A stretch of 64,000 bases of DNA from Eubacteriales bacterium (GTDB lineage Bacteria > Bacillota > Clostridia > Oscillospirales > Oscillospiraceae): NCBI GenBank assembly GCA_030539285.1, contig JAUNSH010000004.1, positions 1 to 64,000 of the forward strand, read 5' to 3'. A program made the position numbers and the translations under genes. The notes under the pieces were generated by a model that searched no databases, was not told the DNA's origin, and was given only the letters and a program-made list of their open reading frames with translations. Below are positions 33,227-40,508 of the stretch, in pieces. Position 1 is the first letter of the stretch. Each line of letters starts with the position of its first letter.

Positions 33227-34281
33227 TTCATAACCTCTTTCGTTTCGTCTTTCAATAGAAGCAGTGCTTCGGTTGGCAGGCAGATGTCCACTTCCTCCGC
33301 CCGTAGCTTCTGCCAGATCTCCTTATTCATCTCCCAGCCCACGGGGGCAGCGGCGGGGCTGGCTTGCAGCATGACCGTATAGGAGAAGGGGTTCTCGATT
33401 TCTCCCACCACCCGACAGCGGAAGCTGTTCTTTCCCTGTGCCTGGCGGATATCGTGCATCCGAATGCCCACAACGCTCACGCCCTCGGGAATACCCGGTA
33501 CTTCCAGCGTCATATCCCAGTCTACCGCCCGGATATGGGTGCTGTCAAGCACTTTCATTGCAGAAATATTTTTACAGCCGGTGAGCATGGCGCCCATCCG
33601 GGTCTGGGGGTTGCGAAACACCTCCGCTTTGGTCCCGAAAGCATCGATGGTGCCGCTGTTCACCACGGCAATGCTGTCCGCCAGCCGGAACACCTCGTCC
33701 CGGTCATGGGACACCAGCAGCACCGTCTTGCCAAATTTCGCGATGGTCTGCCGCACCTCCTGTTCCAGGCGGAAGCGAAGGTGGTTATCCAGTGCGGAAA
33801 ACGGCTCGTCCAGCAACAAAATGCGCGGATTGGACACCAAAATTCGCGCCAAGGCCGTGCGCTGCTGCTGACCGCCGGAGAGCTGGGTGGGCAAATGGTT
33901 CGCAAGGGGTGTCAGGCCGAAACTGTCCATGACGACGGAAACAGCGGCCTCCCGTTTCTTTTTATCCGGTTCCCGGCTGGCCCCGGCCCGGATGTTTTGC
34001 AGCACCGTCATGTTGGGAAACAGGGCGTAATTCTGGAACATCAGTCCCGTATGCCGCTGCTGGGGAGTGAGATTGATGCGCTTTTCCGAATCGAACAGCA
34101 CCACGTCGTCCACCACGATCCGCCCCTTATCCGGGGTCTCAATGCCCGCGATGCACTTGAGGGTCATGCTCTTGCCGGAACCGGAAGCCCCCAGCAGGGC
34201 CAGGGTCTCATTCCCGGCTTCAAAGGCCACTTTCAGGCGGAAATTACCGAGGGTCTTCTCAATGTCAACAAAAATCGACAT
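33223..34281 (-). CDS. modC: Molybdate ABC transporter ATP-binding protein ModC
   Basis: ATPase of the molybdate importer. The 352-residue protein has Walker A GASGSGKSM, the signature LSGGQQQRTALA, Walker B ILLLDEPFSALD and a C-terminal MOP/TOBE domain (about 285-350) that binds oxyanions in the family. It begins directly after the modB stop (TAA then ATG) and overlaps the MoeA-like gene. Confidence 0.95.
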   Translation of the reverse strand: MSIFVDIEKTLGNFRLKVAFEAGNETLALLGASGSGKSMTLKCIAGIETPDKGRIVVDDVVLFDSEKRINLTPQQRHTGLMFQNYALFPNMTVLQNIRAGASREPDKKKREAAVSVVMDSFGLTPLANHLPTQLSGGQQQRTALARILVSNPRILLLDEPFSALDNHLRFRLEQEVRQTIAKFGKTVLLVSHDRDEVFRLADSIAVVNSGTIDAFGTKAEVFRNPQTRMGAMLTGCKNISAMKVLDSTHIRAVDWDMTLEVPGIPEGVSVVGIRMHDIRQAQGKNSFRCRVVGEIENPFSYTVMLQASPAAAPVGWEMNKEIWQKLRAEEVDICLPTEALLLLKDETKEVMK

Positions 34282-34956
34282 TTACAGCCCTCCCTTCCGC
34301 CGAACGCCGCGCTTTTCCATCATATTCACCGCCAGCAGCACCACAAAGGAGATGGCCAGATTCACCAGCACCCAGCGAAAAGCCGCCCCGTCGTCGTTGG
34401 TGCGCCAGAGCTGATAGACGGTGGTGGAAATGGTGGCCGTTCTGCCGGGGGTGTAGCCGCAGATCATGCTGGTGGCGCCGTACTCGCCCAGCGCCCGGGC
34501 AAAGGCCAGCACCGTGCCCGCCAGAATTCCCTGCCGGCAGTAGGGCATCCGAATACGCCAGAAAATATAGGTATTGCTCAGTCCCAGAGACTGGGCGGAA
34601 TAGGCCAGCGTCTCGTCAAAGGACTCGAAGGCTCCCCGGGCGGTGCGGTACATCAGCGGGAAAATCACCACGGTAGTAGCGAAAATCGCCGACCACCAGG
34701 TCATGGTCAGCTTGATGCCGAAGGTCTGCAAAAACCAGGAGCCGATGATACGCTTCGGGCCAAGTACCCGCAGCAGCAGATAGCCCACCACCGTCGGCGG
34801 CAGCACCAGGGGCAGGGTCAGGATCACGTCCAGCACACCCTTGATAAGCCGCGGGGTCTTTGCTATGTAGTATGCCGCGAAAATGCCCACGAAGAAAATG
34901 ATCACCGTGCTGATGGCGGCAATACGGATGGAGTTATAAAGCGGAAACCAGTCCAT
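34282..34956 (-). CDS. modB: Molybdate ABC transporter permease ModB
   Basis: Membrane subunit of the molybdate importer, 224 residues. About five to six membrane helices are visible, and the EAA loop that contacts ModC lies in ESFDETLAYSAQSLGLSNTY. ARALGEYGATSMICG is the ModB-type segment. AGGAGGG precedes the ATG at 34956. It lies 65 bases downstream of modA, with a hairpin between them. Confidence 0.95.
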   Translation of the reverse strand: MDWFPLYNSIRIAAISTVIIFFVGIFAAYYIAKTPRLIKGVLDVILTLPLVLPPTVVGYLLLRVLGPKRIIGSWFLQTFGIKLTMTWWSAIFATTVVIFPLMYRTARGAFESFDETLAYSAQSLGLSNTYIFWRIRMPYCRQGILAGTVLAFARALGEYGATSMICGYTPGRTATISTTVYQLWRTNDDGAAFRWVLVNLAISFVVLLAVNMMEKRGVRRKGGL

Positions 34957-34981
34957 AGCTTCCCTCCTGTCAAATGCCGAA

Positions 34982-35006
34982 ACAGGCGGGCAATGTGCCC
35001 GCCTGT
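34982..35006 (-). terminator. Hairpin between modA and modB
   Basis: Perfect 11-bp stem ACAGGCGGGCA / TGCCCGCCTGT with a three-base loop, 16 bases after the modA stop. No strong T-tract follows, so it is more likely an mRNA-stability or partial attenuation element. Confidence 0.6.
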
Positions 35007-35021
35007 GCGGTATGTTTTTCT

Positions 35022-35921
35022 TTACGCCATGGGAGTGAAGCCAACGGCTTCAAACACCGCGTCACCGGCATCGCTGGTGAGATAGCCCAGGAATGCCTGT
35101 GCGGCATCGGGGTTCTGGGAGACGTTCAAGATAGCGGCGGGGTAGATGACCTGTCCGCACATCTCAGCGGTGGCGGTATCCACAACCGTCAGGCCCGCGG
35201 AGAAAGCGTCAGTCTGGTAGATGATGCCGCAGTCCACAGCGGCCTCGCTGACCTGGGTAGTGACTTCCTTCACGTTGGAGCCGTAGGTCACGGAACCGGC
35301 GGCGGCCAGATCGTCCTCAGACAGCTCATAGTAAGCCAGTATCTTCTGGGTGTACTGGCCCACGGGCACGTCGGAGTTGCCCATAGCGAGCATTGCCTCA
35401 CCGCAGCCCAGCTTGGCTGCCAGATCGTCATAGGAGTTGATCTCGGCGGGGTTGCCATCGGGGACAGCCAGAGCCACCTTGTTCTCCAGGATGTTGAACC
35501 GGGTGCCTTCGAGAACAAAGTCCAGTCCCTCGGTGTTGACCTCGGAGCTGGCGGTGATGTCCAGCTGGTTCATCTGCTTCTGACCGGCGGAGATGAAGAT
35601 GTCGCAGTCAGCGCCCTCCTGGATCTGGGTCTTCAGAGTGCCGGAGGAGTCAAAGTTGAAGACGATGGTCACCTCGGGGTGGTCCGCCATGTACTGGTCG
35701 CCCAGAGTGGTCAGGGTCTCCGTCATGGACGCAGCGGCGAACACGATCAGCTCCACAGGCTCTGCCGGGGCTTCCGTCTCAGCGGCAGCTGTCTCCACCG
35801 GGGCAGCGGCAGCCGCGGGGGCGGTGGTCGCCGCAGGGGTCTCCGTCTTTGTGCCGCCGCAACCTGCCAGCAGGCAAAGCGCCATGCACAGTGCGGTCAA
35901 AAGAGCAATTTGTTTTTTCAT
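35022..35921 (-). CDS. modA: Molybdate-binding lipoprotein ModA
   Basis: Extracytoplasmic molybdate-binding protein, 299 residues. The signal peptide ends in a lipobox LLAGCGG (about residues 17-23), then an Ala/Glu/Thr-rich linker (about 24-55). The ModA fold starts ELIVFAAASMTETLTTLG and includes FNFDSSGTLKTQI and EGADCDIFISAGQKQM, blocks that contact the oxyanion. First gene of modA-modB-modC-moeA-like; a ModE-box-like sequence lies about 55 bases upstream. Confidence 0.95.
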   Translation of the reverse strand: MKKQIALLTALCMALCLLAGCGGTKTETPAATTAPAAAAAPVETAAAETEAPAEPVELIVFAAASMTETLTTLGDQYMADHPEVTIVFNFDSSGTLKTQIQEGADCDIFISAGQKQMNQLDITASSEVNTEGLDFVLEGTRFNILENKVALAVPDGNPAEINSYDDLAAKLGCGEAMLAMGNSDVPVGQYTQKILAYYELSEDDLAAAGSVTYGSNVKEVTTQVSEAAVDCGIIYQTDAFSAGLTVVDTATAEMCGQVIYPAAILNVSQNPDAAQAFLGYLTSDAGDAVFEAVGFTPMA

Positions 35922-35977
35922 ATTCCATCCTCCATGGTCGTTTTCGGCGGGCTGCTTTCGTCAAAATGCTGTAGTCC

Positions 35978-36004
35978 CGCTATATATTGCCAGCATATAC
36001 CATC
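35978..36004. promoter_or_regulatory. ModE-box-like operator upstream of modA
   Basis: CGCTATATA, seven bases, CATATACCATC. The left half matches, and the right half partly matches, the Escherichia coli ModE box as I recall it (CGCTATATA, 6-7 bases, TATATAACG). The only ModE-type HTH in the window is in the MocA fusion at 29675-30601. Confidence 0.55.
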
Positions 36005-36016
36005 AAACCAGAAAAG

Positions 36017-36036
36017 TATGTTGTCATACCAACATA
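36017..36036. promoter_or_regulatory. Palindrome overlapping the Crp/Fnr promoter
   Basis: Perfect inverted repeat TATGTTG, six bases, CAACATA. It covers the -35 box of the Crp/Fnr-type gene, so it is a candidate autoregulatory operator or one for divergent control of modA. Confidence 0.6.
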
Positions 36037-36049
36037 TATGTGATATTAT
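36021..36049 (+). promoter_or_regulatory. Promoter of the Crp/Fnr-type gene
   Basis: TTGTCA, 17 bases, TATTAT, about 33 bases before the start codon. Confidence 0.7.
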
Positions 36050-36082
36050 GATAATAAATTTCGCTGGACGGAGGAATGTAAC

Positions 36083-36778
36083 ATGGAGGAACTTCTGGAA
36101 GGTCTGCAGGGCACCGGGCTGTTCTCCGGCATCCCGGAGGAAATTCTGGAAAATTGCGTTCTGCCCCATCGGCAGATCCAGGAATACCACAAGGGCCTGT
36201 TTCTGATCGGGCCTCAGCAGCGGGTGAACCGCTTGGGAATTGTGCTGTCCGGAAAAATCCACCTGATGCACATTTTTACGGAGGGCGGCTACAGCCTGAT
36301 GTCCTCCCTGAGTCCCGGTGAAATTCTGGGCGCGGACCTGATCTTCACCCGCAGCCAGCTTGCGCCCTATCACGCCATGGCGGCGGCTGACACCCGGGTG
36401 GTCTACTTCCCTGCCGAGCTTGTGACCCAGCCGGGGATGCTGCCGGAAAAATGGCGGACGGAGCTGCTGCAGCGGCTGACGGCGTGGATCTCCACCCTGA
36501 ACATGAAGAAGGAATACCGGCTGGCGATCCTGTCCCAGAACGGTCTGCGGGAGCGGATCACCACGTACCTCACCATGCAGGCCTCCCGGCGGCAGAAGAC
36601 GGCCTTTACCATTTCCTATTCCCGGGAAGAGTTGGCAGCCTTTCTGTGCGTCAACCGCAGCGCGCTTTCCCACGAGCTGAGCAGGATGCAGAACGAGGGG
36701 CTGATCACCTTTCGAAAGAACTATTTCTGCCTGCATTTTCTGAACCCCACTGATAATGGGAAGATTCTTCCATTTTAA
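36083..36778 (+). CDS. Crp/Fnr-family transcriptional regulator
   Basis: A 231-residue regulator with an N-terminal cyclic-nucleotide-binding-type domain (about 1-120; GIVLSGKIHLMHIFTEGGYS, SPGEILGADLIF) and a C-terminal Crp-type HTH (about 150-225; SREELAAFLCVNRSALSHEL). No N-terminal cysteine cluster as in FNR is present, so it is not an Fe-S oxygen sensor of that type. It is divergent from modA and sits next to the oxidoreductase operon, so it probably controls one or both. GGAGG precedes the ATG. Confidence 0.92.
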   Translation: MEELLEGLQGTGLFSGIPEEILENCVLPHRQIQEYHKGLFLIGPQQRVNRLGIVLSGKIHLMHIFTEGGYSLMSSLSPGEILGADLIFTRSQLAPYHAMAAADTRVVYFPAELVTQPGMLPEKWRTELLQRLTAWISTLNMKKEYRLAILSQNGLRERITTYLTMQASRRQKTAFTISYSREELAAFLCVNRSALSHELSRMQNEGLITFRKNYFCLHFLNPTDNGKILPF

Positions 36779-36784
36779 TGGGAT

Positions 36785-36810
36785 GCGGATGCATGTTGTC
36801 CCGCATCCGC
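36785..36810 (+). terminator. Terminator of the Crp/Fnr-type gene
   Basis: Stem GCGGATGC / GCATCCGC with a following TTTATT. It ends two bases before the stop codon of the convergent CoA ligase gene. Confidence 0.7.
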
Positions 36811-36811
36811 T

Positions 36812-38020
36812 TTATTCTGTTTCCAAAAACCGCTTTCCCAAGTACATGGGACGCTGGGACAGCAGAGCCTGCGACACCTGCACCTTCACCGAAATCCCGG
36901 GGCAGCCGTCCTGTGCGGCCTGTGTCAGCCAATCACCGCCCGATCCATCCACCGTCCGGGCATCAAGATGGAGAGTGCCGTCAAAGCAGGCGTGATAATC
37001 CACCAGCGCTTCCAGCGGAAACAGGGCGCTGTCCAGCGTTTCTATGGAAATGGCCCCCTCCATCCGGGACACGGTGTCGATCCGCCGGGTCACGCCGCCG
37101 CAGGGACAGGGCGGCAGGATGCGGGTGTAGTCCCCGGTGCGGTAGCGCAGGAGAGGCATGGCTTCCAAACCGATGGTGGTGATCACCAGCTCCCCGTACT
37201 CCCCTTCCGGCAGAACTTGTCCGTTTTCGCCGATGATCTCGGGGATGATGTGGTTTTCCCGCAGATGCATTCCCTCGTGGGCTGGGCAGGTCACCGCCCC
37301 ACCCAGACCACACTCCCGGCTGCCGTAATGGGGGTACAGCTTGCTCCTTAAGCAGGCTTCCAGCGCCTCTATCACGCCCTTTGGACAGGCGTCCCCAGAC
37401 ACCAGCGCCCGGCGAATGGGCAGGGGCTTTCCATACATTCGGCTTAAGGAAAGCAGGGTCACGGGAAAGCCGATATAGGTTTCCGGCTGGGTCTCCTCCA
37501 CCAGCGCGGACAACTCCCCCCAGTTCTGACCAAACCCCGCCCGGATGGGAATGCCGCCCAGCCGCTCCACCGCCTTGGCGATCAGGTCCCCCAGCCCGAA
37601 GGGGCCGGAAAAAGGAAAGGCAATCAGACATTTTTCGCCGGGAGAAAGCATCTCCCCGATGCCCGCGGCAAAGAAGCCGATGGTATTTTCCGTGTCCCGC
37701 TGGGTATAGAATACCCGTTTGGCAGGACCCGTGGTGCCGGAGGTGGCCCCGGAGATCACCCGGCTGACCTCGGCTTGGGATGTCAGGAGGAATGCGCCGG
37801 GATTCTTTGCCAGCATGGCTGGGGTGGTAAAGGGAAGCTCCGCCAATTGGGAAAGATCCTCCAATTTTTCCGGGCAACCGGCATAAATACCGCCCCTTAT
37901 CTTCAGCCGGGCCAGCGTTTCGTTCAGCCGCCGCAGCTGCAAAGCATCCAATCCCTCCCGGGTCAGTTCCGGGAGGGATTCGATTTCACAGATCCAATTG
38001 TCCAGTCGTGTTTTTCTCAT
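36812..38020 (-). CDS. AMP-dependent CoA ligase-like protein (DVU_1553-type)
   Basis: A 402-residue adenylate-forming enzyme related to phenylacetate-CoA ligase. The P-loop-like motif is SGATSGTTGPAKRVFYT (about residues 105-121). HYGSRECGLGGAV and MPLLRYRTGDYTRI are the later AMP-binding core motifs, the latter with the conserved Asp. It is shorter than PaaK (about 430 residues). Its ATG overlaps the radical SAM stop (ATGA), and it is the last gene of the oxidoreductase operon. The acid it activates is unknown; a link to the aldehyde oxidoreductase product is an attractive inference. Confidence 0.85.
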   Translation of the reverse strand: MRKTRLDNWICEIESLPELTREGLDALQLRRLNETLARLKIRGGIYAGCPEKLEDLSQLAELPFTTPAMLAKNPGAFLLTSQAEVSRVISGATSGTTGPAKRVFYTQRDTENTIGFFAAGIGEMLSPGEKCLIAFPFSGPFGLGDLIAKAVERLGGIPIRAGFGQNWGELSALVEETQPETYIGFPVTLLSLSRMYGKPLPIRRALVSGDACPKGVIEALEACLRSKLYPHYGSRECGLGGAVTCPAHEGMHLRENHIIPEIIGENGQVLPEGEYGELVITTIGLEAMPLLRYRTGDYTRILPPCPCGGVTRRIDTVSRMEGAISIETLDSALFPLEALVDYHACFDGTLHLDARTVDGSGGDWLTQAAQDGCPGISVKVQVSQALLSQRPMYLGKRFLETE

Positions 38021-39333
38021 TTGCGGTACAATGCCTTTCCGTTCACGTCTGTCAAATTGTAGGCGCAGAAGGGTACCATGCCCCGCACACTGTCCACCTC
38101 GCAGATATAGCACCTGCGCAGGCGGTCAAGGTCAAGATTGTAGGCGTCCTGAAACACCATACCGGAGACCGTGAAGGTGTTTTCCACGGTCTGCTGCAAG
38201 AACGCATCCAGCGATGATGTGTCGGTGTCCCCGTCGCAGCCGGCGGCCTTGCCGCTCCACTGCTGGGATACAAAGTCCCGGGCATCGCTGGATTTGACGC
38301 AGCAGCACTGGCTTCTGCGCCGGGGCAGGGCTTTTAAGGTGCCGTCGGGCTTGCGCAGGTAGCTTGCGTGGAAAGAGCAGTAGGGGCTTTCCGCGCCGCC
38401 GCCGCCAAAATCCGCCGCCTTCATCAGGCCCTCGGTCTGTTTCTCTATGCGGCGCAGAACGGCGGGGATGGTCAGCCGCATTTCCGGCGCCTCCAGACCG
38501 CAGCGTCCAAAGTAGGAAATGGGCTGAATGTGAACGCCCCGGACGTGGGGAGCGTGTTTCAGGGCGAAGCGGAGAATATCGCCCAAAGCCCCGTCGTTGA
38601 CGCCGGGAGCCACCGTGGGCACCAGCACCACTGGCAGCCCCGCCGCTTTGCAGTTTTTGATGGCGCGCAGCTTCTTTTGTGTCAGTGCCGCGCCCCGGAG
38701 GGTTTGGTAGATTTTGTCGTCCAGCCCGTCAAATTGCAGGAACACCGTGCTGACCCCGGCCTTTGCCAGGTGCTCCGCATAGCCGTCCTCATCCGCGATG
38801 CGGATGCCGTTGGTGTTCAGCTGGAAGAAGGTAAATCCCTTTTCTTTTCCCAGAGCAATGATCTTGTCAAGGTCGTCCCGCATGGTAGGTTCGCCGCCGG
38901 ACAGCTGAATGTTGAAGGGGCCGCCCCGCTCCATCAGCAAATCGTACTGCCGTCCGATTTCCTCCAAGGGAAGGTCATGGGGTACCTGCTCCCCCGCGCT
39001 GGCAAAGCACACCGGGCAGCGCAGATTGCAGCGGTTGGTCAGTTCCAGCAGCACGCAGCAGCCGTCCCGCTCATGGTTCTGGCACAGGCCGCAGTCATTG
39101 GGGCAGCCCCTCTCCGGTTCCACCGCATGGACAGGCGTCACCGGGGTATTGCTGTCCCCCGCCGCCCAGTTAACATAACTTTCCAAATTCCCCTCCCAGA
39201 TCAGGGCTTTGAATGGGCCGTGCTCCCAGCATTTTTTCTTAAGGTAGATATTTCCGTCCTCCCCCACGGTCTTCACGGCGGGAATTCGCTGAAGACACAC
39301 GGGGCAGACGCTCATGGTTTTTCCGGTCACCAT
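38017..39333 (-). CDS. Radical SAM protein of the aldehyde oxidoreductase cluster
   Basis: A 438-residue radical SAM enzyme. The SAM cluster motif CNLRCPVC is at residues 102-109 (C102, C106, C109), preceded by ELTNR as in the MoaA/tetraether-synthase-like branch. A second CX3CX2C motif, CPNDCGLC, is at 77-84, and an N-terminal zinc-ribbon-like CPVC at 10-13. LSGGEPTMRDD and the C-terminal SQCCCV add further conserved features. The reaction is unknown. It starts immediately after the stop of the C_GCAxxG_C_C gene. I recall selenocysteine-containing relatives; here the frame has only cysteine codons. Confidence 0.87.
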   Translation of the reverse strand: MVTGKTMSVCPVCLQRIPAVKTVGEDGNIYLKKKCWEHGPFKALIWEGNLESYVNWAAGDSNTPVTPVHAVEPERGCPNDCGLCQNHERDGCCVLLELTNRCNLRCPVCFASAGEQVPHDLPLEEIGRQYDLLMERGGPFNIQLSGGEPTMRDDLDKIIALGKEKGFTFFQLNTNGIRIADEDGYAEHLAKAGVSTVFLQFDGLDDKIYQTLRGAALTQKKLRAIKNCKAAGLPVVLVPTVAPGVNDGALGDILRFALKHAPHVRGVHIQPISYFGRCGLEAPEMRLTIPAVLRRIEKQTEGLMKAADFGGGGAESPYCSFHASYLRKPDGTLKALPRRRSQCCCVKSSDARDFVSQQWSGKAAGCDGDTDTSSLDAFLQQTVENTFTVSGMVFQDAYNLDLDRLRRCYICEVDSVRGMVPFCAYNLTDVNGKALYRK

Positions 39334-39759
39334 TTACAGCAGCCCTCTGCTTTCCAAGATTTCCACACATTTTTCATAGGTAGAGGCGATAATACTGGGG
39401 CAATACTGGACTTTTTTCGCCGGATTCGTCCCCACGATATCCCGGCAGTCGGTGCCCATGTATTCAAGCTCCATTTCCTCGCTAAACCACTGGGTAAATT
39501 CTCCCAGTGCCGCCTTATGGTGAGGGCTTTCAAAGCTTCCTTCATCCGGCTTGCCCGTAAAGTAAGAAATCAGGCAGGCCCCCGCCGCCATACAGCCGCA
39601 GATACCGCCGCTGCCGCCGATACCCCCGTTCAGGCCCTGCATACACTGCACCAGCTTGGGGTTGTCCTCCCCCAGGGTGTCCAGCAAAAGGATCGCCAAA
39701 ATCTGCCCGCAGGCGTAGCCATAGCGGCTCAATTCCATAATTCTCTCTTCTAAGTCCAT
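39334..39759 (-). CDS. C_GCAxxG_C_C family protein (DVU_1555-type)
   Basis: A 141-residue protein with the pattern RYGYACGQ, then GGSGGICGCMAAGACLISYF, and later Cys residues (DCRDIVG, QYCPSII), the C_GCAxxG_C_C arrangement. This family is thought to bind a redox cofactor or metal cluster, and often sits beside oxidoreductases or methyltransferases. The ATG at 39759 is used, with AAGGA about ten bases upstream, four bases after the preceding gene. Its biochemical role is not known. Confidence 0.85.
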   Translation of the reverse strand: MDLEERIMELSRYGYACGQILAILLLDTLGEDNPKLVQCMQGLNGGIGGSGGICGCMAAGACLISYFTGKPDEGSFESPHHKAALGEFTQWFSEEMELEYMGTDCRDIVGTNPAKKVQYCPSIIASTYEKCVEILESRGLL

Positions 39760-39763
39760 GCCC

Positions 39764-40279
39764 TCACATCCTTTCACACACGAACAGCACATAGGTAAAT
39801 TTCCTGCCCCTCGGCAGGCACACATCGTCCTGGGTCCACAGGGCTTCCAGGTAATATTCCTTCCATTGATCGGTCAGGTCTTCCAGATGCCGCACGGCAA
39901 AGCCCGCCTGCCGGGTTTGGTTCAGCAAGGCTACCACGTCCTCCGTCACGTCGGAGAACACCAGCTTTCCGCCCTTGCGCAGTAAACGCCCCGCCTGTAT
40001 CAGCGCGCCGGGCACATCTCCGCTGACATAGAAGCTGCACTGAGAAATGATTCCGTCAAAGCTTCCCTCAGGATAAGGCGGATTCAGATAATCCCCGGCA
40101 ATGACACCCTCCCCTCTTGGGTTCAGGTCAATGCCCTCCGCTTCGTAGCCAAGAGATTTGAGCAGACGTACGGTGCTGCCGTCTCCGGCCCCCATGTCCA
40201 GCCATTTGGCAGGCTTCGGCAGGAAGGATAATTCGATGAGATAGCGGCTGTGTTCCTGGCCGCCGGGATGGCCCATCAT
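39764..40279 (-). CDS. Class I SAM-dependent methyltransferase (DVU_1556-type)
   Basis: A 171-residue methyltransferase. The SAM-binding motif I is LDMGAGDGSTV (about residues 25-35), with the acidic motif II in AEGIDLNPRG and FDGIISQCSFYV as motif IV. It opens MMGHPGGQEHSRYLIEL. Its ATG overlaps the preceding stop by one base (TGATG), with GGAGG seven bases before it. Substrate unknown; in this cluster it may methylate a cofactor or a peptide. Confidence 0.85.
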   Translation of the reverse strand: MMGHPGGQEHSRYLIELSFLPKPAKWLDMGAGDGSTVRLLKSLGYEAEGIDLNPRGEGVIAGDYLNPPYPEGSFDGIISQCSFYVSGDVPGALIQAGRLLRKGGKLVFSDVTEDVVALLNQTRQAGFAVRHLEDLTDQWKEYYLEALWTQDDVCLPRGRKFTYVLFVCERM

Positions 40280-40497
40280 CACTTGTCCTCCAATGCTTTC
40301 TCCACGGAAAGCACCTTGCCCAGTGCCAGCTCCTCCGGCACGTAGATGAAGCCGCACTTGGGACACACTGGCAGCTCCACGGGGAAGCCGTTGTCCAGAT
40401 ACATGAATTTTGCCTTGCCCTTCTGGAGCTTGACGCCGCACTTCATGCAGGTCAACTTTCCCTCGGGGTCGATGGTGTAATAATTTTTATCTGCCAT
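40279..40497 (-). CDS. Small CxxC redox/zinc-ribbon protein (DVU_1557-type)
   Basis: A 72-residue protein with two CxxC pairs, CMKC (about 18-21) and CPKC (about 46-49), spaced like a rubredoxin or zinc ribbon. Key surroundings are KLTCMKCGVKL and LPVCPKCGFIYVP. It could carry electrons or a metal for the cluster. The ATG at 40497 has AGAGGA six bases upstream; an ATG two codons earlier lies too close to that site. Confidence 0.8.
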   Translation of the reverse strand: MADKNYYTIDPEGKLTCMKCGVKLQKGKAKFMYLDNGFPVELPVCPKCGFIYVPEELALGKVLSVEKALEDK

Positions 40498-40508
40498 ACT
40501 CATTCCTC

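Noticed and set aside
38017..39333. Possible selenocysteine codon in the radical SAM gene
   Set aside because: I recalled seleno-forms of related proteins, but the frame has no in-frame TGA before the stop; the candidate site reads as cysteine codons (SQCCCV).
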